NCBI GenBank assembly: GCA_040006895.1
Contig: JBDTWB010000049.1
Coordinates: 1-22,520 of the forward strand
Reading direction: 5' to 3'
From: CAIWHR01 sp040006895
GTDB lineage: Bacteria > Pseudomonadota > Gammaproteobacteria > Burkholderiales > Casimicrobiaceae
DNA length: 22,520 nucleotides
Shown: piece by piece, positions 16,882 through 22,520 of the stretch
Layout: every line of letters begins with the position of its first letter
How positions within the stretch are numbered: position 1 is the stretch's first letter
The notes under the pieces: model-generated
Databases searched by the model: none
The model's input: the letters and a program-made list of their open reading frames with translations, nothing else
Told to the model about the DNA's origin: nothing
Translations under genes and position numbers: made by a program

Positions 16882-17312
16882 CCCGCGCCGGTCGCATCCA
16901 TACGGTTGCGCATGAAATCGGCGGTCTGGAAGAACGCATCCAGGAGCCGGCGTGCGAGCGGGCCGGGGACGTCGGTGTCATGCAACGCCTGGCGCATGCA
17001 GGCGAGCCATTGGTCGCGCTCGGCCGTGGCGATCGCGAAGGGCAGATGCCGCGCGCGCAAGCGCGGATGGCCGTGACGCTCGACGTACCGCTGCGGTCCC
17101 CCGAGCCATCCGCAGAGGAAGAGATAGAGTTTCTCGCGCGAGCCGTCGAGGCGCTCGGGATGCAAGGCGCGGATCCCGGCATATGCCAAATCCAGCTCCA
17201 TGAGATCGTAGAAGCGCTCGACCAACGCCCGCACCCCCTCGTCTCCGCCAAGCATGGCGTAGGGCGTGGCGGGTTCCATCGGTTGCAGCGCGTCGGGCAC
17301 GGCGGGACTCAT
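16878..17312 (-). CDS. Group II truncated haemoglobin
   Basis: A 144-residue globin of the trHbII (HbO-like) class. The pattern GGPQRYVERHGHPRLRARHLPF is diagnostic; the proximal haem ligand (F8) is His89 in RARHLPF. Trp102 in RDQWLACM is the conserved G8 tryptophan, and FYDLM (residues 34-38) gives the B10 tyrosine. Such proteins bind oxygen and nitric oxide and are linked to redox or NO defence; the role here is unproven. The ATG at 17312 overlaps the stop of the upstream permease gene (ATGA), implying translational coupling; a second Met at residue 12 would also fit the globin core. The 3' end overlaps the stop of natB on the other strand. Confidence 0.93.
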   Translation of the reverse strand: MSPAVPDALQPMEPATPYAMLGGDEGVRALVERFYDLMELDLAYAGIRALHPERLDGSREKLYLFLCGWLGGPQRYVERHGHPRLRARHLPFAIATAERDQWLACMRQALHDTDVPGPLARRLLDAFFQTADFMRNRMDATGAG

Positions 17313-19849
17313 GCCAGTTCACGCATCACCGCAAGCGGCGGCATGCGCAGCGTCCGCCGCGTCCCCAGCCAGCCGGCGACGCTCACCGCCACGGCGCCGC
17401 CCAGCACGGCGTAGAGCCAGACCGCCGGGTCGGGCGCGTACGGAATCTGGAATACCCGATCCGCCAGGAGATAGCCGGTCACCGACGCACCGGCGGCGGC
17501 CAGCAGGCCGGCGAGGCCGCCCAACACCGCGAACTCCGCCATCTGTGCGGCCCTGAGCTGGGCGCGCGACGCACCGAGGGTGCGCAGCACGGCGGCGTCG
17601 AACTGCCGCTCATCCTGGGTTGCCGCGATCGCCGCCTGCAGCACGAGCAGCCCGCCCGCGAGGGTGAACAGGAACACGAATTCCACCGCCCTCGCGACCT
17701 GGTCCATGATGGTCTGCACCTGGCGGATGACTTCGCCGACGTCGATGGCGAGGACGTTCGGATAACGCTGCACGAGCGCCGACAGCCAGCCCGCGTCCCC
17801 CGCGGTGTCGGGAACCCGGATTGCACCCAGGTACGTCGCCGGCAGTGCGTCGAGCACGCCCGGGGGGAAGAGCGTGAAAAAGTTCGGCCGGAAGCTGTCC
17901 CAATCCACCTTCCGCAGACTGGTGATCCGCGCCGTGACCGGGGTGCCGGCCACGTCCCAGCCGAGCTTGTCGCCGAGCTTCAAGCCGAGCGACTCGGCGA
18001 TGCCCTCCTCCATCGACAGTCCCGATTCGGGACCGCGCACCTGGTCCCACCACACGCCCGACACGATGCGGTTGGTGGGCGGCAGCTCGGCGAGCCACGA
18101 CAGGTTGAACTCGCGGTCGACGAGCCGGCGCTGACGCGCTCCGGTCAAGCGCGTGGCGTCGATCGGGGCGTCGTTGACCGTCACCAGCCGCCCCCGCACC
18201 ATCGGGTAGAGCGGCACGTCGGCGCCGGTCACGCCCGCGAGCATCGTCCGCACGCCTTCCACCTGATCGGGCAGCACGTTCAGCACGAAGTGATTCGGCG
18301 CATCCGGGGGCAGGCTGGCGCGCCAGTTGCGCATCAGGTCGCCACGCACCGCGGTCAGCAGCAGCAACGCCATGAACCCCAAGGCCAGGGCGCCGACCTG
18401 CAGGCTCGACGCCAGCGGGCGACGGCGGAGGTTGGCCAGCCCGAAGCGCCAGGTGACGCCGCGTTGCGGCAGTCGCTTCAGCAGTGCGAGCAGGAGCCAC
18501 GCCGCCGCGGCCGCCGCGACGATCAAGCCGCCGATGGCGCCCACCATGATGCCTGCCGCCTTGGCATCCTGCGCCTGCCAGGCGATCAGGAGCGCGATCA
18601 CCGCGGTGCCCAGCCCGTAGGCGAGCAAGCCCGCCACCCGCGGCCGCGGCAGGTCACGCCGCAGCACGCGCAACGGCGGCGCACCGGCGAGGGCGATGAG
18701 CGGCGGCACGGCAAATCCGAACAGGAGCAGCAACCCTGTGCCGAGCGCGCCGAGCGCGGGCAGCGCCCCGGGAAGCGGTAGCGCGGTCGCCGACACCGTG
18801 GCGAGCAACGTCACCAGCAGCTGCTGTCCGAGAAGCGCGAGGACGATGCCCGCCAGGCTCGCGAGCACCCCCACGATCACGAATTGCACCACGAAGATCG
18901 CCAGCACCCGGCGCTCCGCAGCGCCCAGGCAGCGCAGCACCGCCGCGGTGTCGAGATGCCGTCGCAGGTAGCGCGACGAGGCGAGCGAGATCGCCACCGC
19001 GGCGAGCATCACCGCGACCAGGGACGAAAGTCCGAGGAACTGCTCGGCGCGCTCGAGCGTCTGCCGAACCTCGGGCCTCAAGTCGCGGACGTTCTCGACG
19101 CGCTGCCCCGGCTGGGCGGCGGCGTTCGCCCACGTCACGTAGTCGCCGAGCGCGCGTCCCTCGCGCGGCGCCGCGACATAGAGCCGCCACGTGGCGCGAT
19201 TGCCGGGTTGCATGAGATTGGTCGCGGGCAGGTCGGCCAGGTTGACCAGCAAACGCGGCCCCAGCGCCAGCAACCGGGTCGCGAGCTCCGGGTCGCGCTG
19301 CACGATCGCCCCGACCCGCAAGGTGGCGTCGCCCAGCACGACGGTATCGCCCACGGCGAGACCGAGGCGCGCCGCAAGACGGGTGTCGGGCCACGCTTCC
19401 CCGGGCGAAGGAATGCGGTCGGTGGGCATGCCTTCCGGTCGGCCCGGATCGGCGAGCACGATCGTGCCGCGCAAGGGATAGGGCGCACTCACGGCCTTCA
19501 CGTCGGCAAGCACGGCGGCAGGTGCGCCGAGCGGGGCCGCAGCCGCGCCGGTGCGGCCCCGCTCGGCCTGCACCATGCTGTTGAACTTGAGCGCCGGCGA
19601 CGCGCGCAGACCGCGCTCGCGCGCCGCGTCGGCGAACGTCGCCGGAAGCGCACGATCGGCGGACACGAGCACGTCCGCACCCAGCAGGAGGTTGGCCTCC
19701 CGTGCCAGTGCACCCTTGACGCGATCGGCAAAGAACGCGACGGTACCGACGCTCGCCACCGCCAGCAGCAGCGCCGCCACCAGCACTCGCAGCTCACCGG
19801 CACGCCAATCGCGCAGCAGCATGCGTACCGCGAGACGCAGGGTATTCAT
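17309..19849 (-). CDS. ybbP: YbbP-like ABC transporter permease (FtsX/LolE-type)
   Basis: An 846-residue inner-membrane protein of the YbbP group in the MacB/FtsX superfamily. It starts NTLRLAVRMLLRDWRAGELRVL, has a first membrane helix (about 22-40), a periplasmic domain, three helices around 290-410 with the FtsX motif (RYLRRHLDTAAVLRCLGAAERRVL), more helices near 430-520, a second periplasmic domain, and a terminal FtsX block (about 715-845; DERQFDAAVLRTLGASRAQL). Two copies of the LGAS-like loop are visible. It would pair with the upstream ATPase YbbA; the pair is thought to move or extract lipids or lipoproteins, with no established substrate. ATG 19849 gives the family start; an ATG at 19936 would add 29 Arg-rich residues. 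The stop overlaps the haemoglobin start. Confidence 0.92.
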   Translation of the reverse strand: MNTLRLAVRMLLRDWRAGELRVLVAALLLAVASVGTVAFFADRVKGALAREANLLLGADVLVSADRALPATFADAARERGLRASPALKFNSMVQAERGRTGAAAAPLGAPAAVLADVKAVSAPYPLRGTIVLADPGRPEGMPTDRIPSPGEAWPDTRLAARLGLAVGDTVVLGDATLRVGAIVQRDPELATRLLALGPRLLVNLADLPATNLMQPGNRATWRLYVAAPREGRALGDYVTWANAAAQPGQRVENVRDLRPEVRQTLERAEQFLGLSSLVAVMLAAVAISLASSRYLRRHLDTAAVLRCLGAAERRVLAIFVVQFVIVGVLASLAGIVLALLGQQLLVTLLATVSATALPLPGALPALGALGTGLLLLFGFAVPPLIALAGAPPLRVLRRDLPRPRVAGLLAYGLGTAVIALLIAWQAQDAKAAGIMVGAIGGLIVAAAAAAWLLLALLKRLPQRGVTWRFGLANLRRRPLASSLQVGALALGFMALLLLTAVRGDLMRNWRASLPPDAPNHFVLNVLPDQVEGVRTMLAGVTGADVPLYPMVRGRLVTVNDAPIDATRLTGARQRRLVDREFNLSWLAELPPTNRIVSGVWWDQVRGPESGLSMEEGIAESLGLKLGDKLGWDVAGTPVTARITSLRKVDWDSFRPNFFTLFPPGVLDALPATYLGAIRVPDTAGDAGWLSALVQRYPNVLAIDVGEVIRQVQTIMDQVARAVEFVFLFTLAGGLLVLQAAIAATQDERQFDAAVLRTLGASRAQLRAAQMAEFAVLGGLAGLLAAAGASVTGYLLADRVFQIPYAPDPAVWLYAVLGGAVAVSVAGWLGTRRTLRMPPLAVMRELA

Positions 19850-19948
19850 CGGCGCTGACCTGCGGGCGCGACGACCGGTGAGACCGCGGCGCCAGGTGCG
19901 CCCATCACACCCGCTTCCGACGAGTCCGGCACGCATCGGCGCGTCCGC

Positions 19949-20638
19949 TCACGCCGCGACCCGCTCGTCGCTCACCAGGCGACCCGCTTCGAGCGACAGC
20001 CGGCGGGTGCAACGCGCCGCAAGCGCCTGGTCGTGGGTGACGAGGAGCAGTGTGGTGCCGTGCTCGCGATTCAGTCGGAACATGAGCTCGGCGATCTCGG
20101 CGCCGGTTGCGCCATCGAGGTTGCCGGTGGGCTCGTCGGCCATCAGCAATTGCGGCTCGCCCGCAAATGCCCGCGCGATGGCCACCCGTTGCTGCTCGCC
20201 GCCGGAAAGCTGCTTGGGGTAGTGATGGGCGCGCGGGCCGAGCCCGACGCGCGTCAGCCAGCCGCGCGCGCTGCCGGCGGCATCGGCGGTTCCGGCGAGT
20301 TCCAAGGGAAGCATCACGTTCTCCAGCGCGGTCAGCGCCGGCAGGAGCTGGAAAGACTGGAACACGAATCCGAGCAACCGCTGGCGCAACGCCGCACGCT
20401 GGTCCTCGTCGAGGGGGGAAAGCGAACGCCCGGCGAGCCGCACCTCGCCCGAGCTCGGACGATCGAGCCCGGCGAGCAGGCCGAGGAGCGTGGTCTTGCC
20501 GGAACCGGATGCGCCGACGATGGCAAGGGTCTCACCCGGGTCGACGCTGAAGCTCACCGCGTCCAGGATGACGAGGGGCGCCTCGCCGGATAGCACGGTC
20601 TTGCTGAGCGCGTCGGCGCTGAGGATGGGTTCGGGCAT
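19949..20638 (-). CDS. ybbA: YbbA-like ABC transporter ATP-binding protein (LolD family)
   Basis: A 229-residue ABC ATPase. Walker A is GASGSGKT (42-49), the Q-loop is FVFQSFQLLPALTALENV, the signature is LSGGEQQRVAIARA (144 on), Walker B is LLMADEPTGNLD (164 on), and the switch region is LLVTHD. This is the LolD/MacB/YbbA subgroup that works with FtsX-type permeases. It lies divergently from tesA and upstream of the YbbP-like permease, the same arrangement as E. coli tesA / ybbA-ybbP, which supports the assignment over LolD. A TAGAAT -10 box about 126 bases upstream may start the ybbA-ybbP-haemoglobin transcript. Confidence 0.93.
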   Translation of the reverse strand: MPEPILSADALSKTVLSGEAPLVILDAVSFSVDPGETLAIVGASGSGKTTLLGLLAGLDRPSSGEVRLAGRSLSPLDEDQRAALRQRLLGFVFQSFQLLPALTALENVMLPLELAGTADAAGSARGWLTRVGLGPRAHHYPKQLSGGEQQRVAIARAFAGEPQLLMADEPTGNLDGATGAEIAELMFRLNREHGTTLLLVTHDQALAARCTRRLSLEAGRLVSDERVAA

Positions 20639-20763
20639 GTGGGTCTGGCGACGGGGACAGCGCCCGCCGGCAACGAAGGTGGGGGCGAACGGTCGGCGCG
20701 CAACCCGGGGCCCGCGCAGCGGCGAGGAACCGTAGCGGGGCAGCTGCGGTCATTCCGACTGCG

Positions 20764-20807
20764 ATTCTACGCTGCGGGTTCGCGTTCCCTCTCCACGCCT
20801 CTACAAT
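20764..20807. promoter_or_regulatory. Divergent ybbA / tesA promoter region
   Basis: For tesA (+), TACAAT lies at 20802-20807, with only a weak -35 (TTCGCG, 20779-20784) at 17 bases. Transcription would begin near 20814, leaving a very short leader before the ATG at 20823. For ybbA (-), TAGAAT is the complement of 20764-20769, giving a leader of roughly 120 bases. Confidence 0.5.
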
Positions 20808-20822
20808 TCCAGCTTGGACATC

Positions 20823-21515
20823 ATGATTGCGCACCTTCTTCGGGCGCGTGCCGGCGCCTTGGCGCTCGTCGCCGTCCTGCTACTCGCCGCTGCACCAGCG
20901 TTCGCGGCCACGGCTGCAGCCGCGGTGGCGGGGCCGGCCGCCGGCAGCCTTGCGCGCGCGCCGGTCCTCCTGATCGTCGGCGATTCCATCTCGGCGGCCT
21001 ATGGCCTGCGCGTCGAATCAGGGTGGGCGCGATTGCTGGCACAGCGGCTGCAAGCGGACCGGTATCCGTACGCGGTCGTGAACGCCAGCATCAGCGGCGA
21101 CACGACCGCGGGCGGCCGGGCGCGGTTTCCGGAACTGCTGCGGCAGCACCGTCCCGCCATCGTGATGATCGAGCTCGGCGGCAACGATGGCCTGCGCGGC
21201 GGCGATCTCGGGGCGATGCGCGCCAATCTCGACGCCATGGTCGCGGCGGCGAAGAAGGCCGGCGCGCGGGTGTTGCTGGTGGGCATGCGGATGCCGCCCA
21301 ACTATGGTCCGGCGTACACGCGTGCCTTCGACGCCGTCTATACCGACGTGGCGAGCAAGCGCGAGGTGCCCCTCGTGCCCTTTTTCTTCGAGGGCTTCGG
21401 CGAGACCAGCGAGTGGTTCCAGCCGGATCGCATCCACCCCACGGCCGCCGCGCAGCCGCGACTCCTGGACAACGTCTGGCCGACTCTCAAGCCCTTGCTC
21501 GAGCCGCGTCGGTGA
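20823..21515 (+). CDS. tesA: Acyl-CoA thioesterase I / lysophospholipase L1 (TesA, SGNH hydrolase)
   Basis: A 230-residue periplasmic SGNH/GDSL esterase. A signal peptide (IAHLLRARAGALALVAVLLL) ends at AFA near residue 28 and is followed by an Ala-rich linker. The four SGNH blocks are present: Ser55 in VGDSISAAYGL, Gly in SGDTTAGG, Asn121 in ELGGNDGLRG, and Asp202/His205 in DRIHPTAAAQ. Family members hydrolyse acyl-CoA thioesters, aryl esters and lysophospholipids. A TTG at 20814 is in frame but coincides with the expected transcript start, so ATG 20823 is chosen. The gene diverges from ybbA as in E. coli, and its TGA overlaps the GTG start of mnmH. Confidence 0.95.
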   Translation: MIAHLLRARAGALALVAVLLLAAAPAFAATAAAAVAGPAAGSLARAPVLLIVGDSISAAYGLRVESGWARLLAQRLQADRYPYAVVNASISGDTTAGGRARFPELLRQHRPAIVMIELGGNDGLRGGDLGAMRANLDAMVAAAKKAGARVLLVGMRMPPNYGPAYTRAFDAVYTDVASKREVPLVPFFFEGFGETSEWFQPDRIHPTAAAQPRLLDNVWPTLKPLLEPRR

Positions 21516-22520
21516 AGGACGTCTCGCATGTCGTCGGCACGGAAGCGCTCGCAGCGTACGCCGACCGCATCGACGTGCGCAGTCCCGCTGAATACGCCGA
21601 GGACCACGTCCCGGGTGCGGCAAGCCACCCCGTCCTCTCCGACGACGAGCGCGCGCTGGTCGGCACGCTGCATGCCCGCGACTCCGCTTTCGCGGCCAAG
21701 CGCGCCGGTGCAGCGATCGTGTCGCGCAACATCGCGACCATGCTGGAGACGGCGTTTCGCGACAAGCCGCGCGCGTGGTCGCCGTTGGTCTATTGCTGGC
21801 GCGGCGGCAAGCGCAGCCGTGCCCTCACCCACATCCTCAACGAGATCGGCTGGCGCGCCGTGCAGCTCGACGGCGGCTACCGCGCCTACCGTCGTCACGT
21901 GCGCACCGCGCTCGCCGCCGCCCCGGGTGGCTTCGACTACCGCGTGGTGTGCGGCCTCACCGGCTCGGGCAAGAGCCGACTGTTGCGCGCGCTCGATGCG
22001 ATCGGCGCCCAAGTGCTCGACCTCGAGGCGCTGGCTGTCCATCGCGGCTCACTGCTGGGCGACCTTCCCGGTGAGCCGCAACCTTCGCAGAAGCGCTTTG
22101 AATCGCGCCTGCTCGAGTCGATGGAGCGCTTCGACCGGTCGCGGCCGGTGTTCGTGGAATCGGAGAGCAAGCGCATCGGCGCGCTGCAGGTTCCCGATGC
22201 CCTGCTGGAGGCCATGCGCGCCGCCCCGTGCGTGAAGCTCGACCTTCCCCCGGCGTTGCGCACCGCCCTGCTCCGCGACGAGTACGCCCATTTTCTGCGC
22301 GAGCCGGAGGCGCTGGCACGGCAGCTCGCGCCGCTCGCCGCGTTGCACGGCAAGGCGACGGTCGAGCGCTGGAATGCGGCGGCGCGCGCCGGCGAATGGG
22401 ACGCCTTCGTGACCGAGCTCCTGGAGCAGCACTACGATCCGACCTACGCCCGCGCCCTCGAGCGCAACTTCCCGCGTCACGACGCTGCGATCGTGCTTCG
22501 GCCGACGGCGATCGACGATG
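21512..22520 (+). CDS. mnmH: tRNA 2-selenouridine synthase MnmH/SelU, partial at right edge
   Basis: The first 336 residues are present and the frame is still open at the window end; family members are about 350-370 residues, so only a short C-terminal tail is missing. The N-terminal rhodanese domain has DVRSPAEYAEDHVPGA, GTLHARDSAFAAKRAGA and the catalytic Cys95 in LVYCWRGGKRS. The P-loop domain has GLTGSGKS (148-155). The enzyme replaces sulfur by selenium at the wobble 2-thiouridine of certain tRNAs, using selenophosphate and a geranylated intermediate. Translation starts at GTG 21512, overlapping the tesA stop (GTGA). Its presence implies the cell makes selenophosphate (SelD), which is not in this window. 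Confidence 0.93.
   Translation, partial: MKDVSHVVGTEALAAYADRIDVRSPAEYAEDHVPGAASHPVLSDDERALVGTLHARDSAFAAKRAGAAIVSRNIATMLETAFRDKPRAWSPLVYCWRGGKRSRALTHILNEIGWRAVQLDGGYRAYRRHVRTALAAAPGGFDYRVVCGLTGSGKSRLLRALDAIGAQVLDLEALAVHRGSLLGDLPGEPQPSQKRFESRLLESMERFDRSRPVFVESESKRIGALQVPDALLEAMRAAPCVKLDLPPALRTALLRDEYAHFLREPEALARQLAPLAALHGKATVERWNAAARAGEWDAFVTELLEQHYDPTYARALERNFPRHDAAIVLRPTAIDD

Overview
The window is a GC-rich (roughly two-thirds G+C by eye), densely packed stretch of bacterial chromosome. It carries mostly conserved housekeeping genes. The gene order dapA-bamC-(MBL hydrolase)-purC, the divergent tesA / ybbA-ybbP arrangement, a DUF2970 protein and the ribosomal oxygenase RoxA point to a proteobacterium, most likely a betaproteobacterium. 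This assignment rests on gene content and remembered synteny, not on a database search. I see no phage, transposon, CRISPR array, rRNA or tRNA.

Layout. 1-2.4 kb: a SlyD-type prolyl isomerase (-) diverges from roxA, a ribosomal protein L16 hydroxylase (+), which overlaps a small uncharacterised gene. 2.4-2.85 kb: a small lipoprotein gene whose promoter is covered by a perfect 20-bp inverted repeat; it ends in a bidirectional terminator shared with purC. 2.86-7.19 kb (all -): methyltransferase, dapA, bamC, a YycJ-like metallo-hydrolase and purC. 7.19-7.92 kb: a small helical protein of unknown function. 7.92-10.8 kb: clpB (-), with a textbook sigma-32 heat-shock promoter, faces away from a DUF2970 membrane protein (+). 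11.07-13.16 kb (-): kynA and kynU, overlapping by GTGA, for tryptophan degradation to anthranilate. 13.3-16.9 kb (+): a secreted TAP-like alpha/beta-hydrolase lipoprotein, overlapping by GTGA with a NatAB-like ABC exporter. 16.88-20.64 kb (-): a ybbA-ybbP (LolCDE/FtsX-type) ABC system, with a group II truncated haemoglobin overlapping by ATGA at the end. 20.8-22.5 kb (+): tesA, overlapping by GTGA with mnmH/selU (tRNA 2-selenouridine synthase), which runs off the right edge.

Themes. Genes are tightly packed and often coupled by 4-base stop/start overlaps (kynA-kynU, hydrolase-natA, ybbP-trHb, tesA-mnmH). Divergent promoters with recognisable -10 boxes sit at about 610-640, 13240-13300 and 20760-20810. 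I did not find a clearly novel multi-gene system. The points most worth a second look are the lipoprotein operator, the haemoglobin coupled to YbbP, the hydrolase/exporter coupling next to the kyn genes, the divergent substrate/PLP motif in the kynureninase, and several perfect inverted repeats in regulatory gaps.
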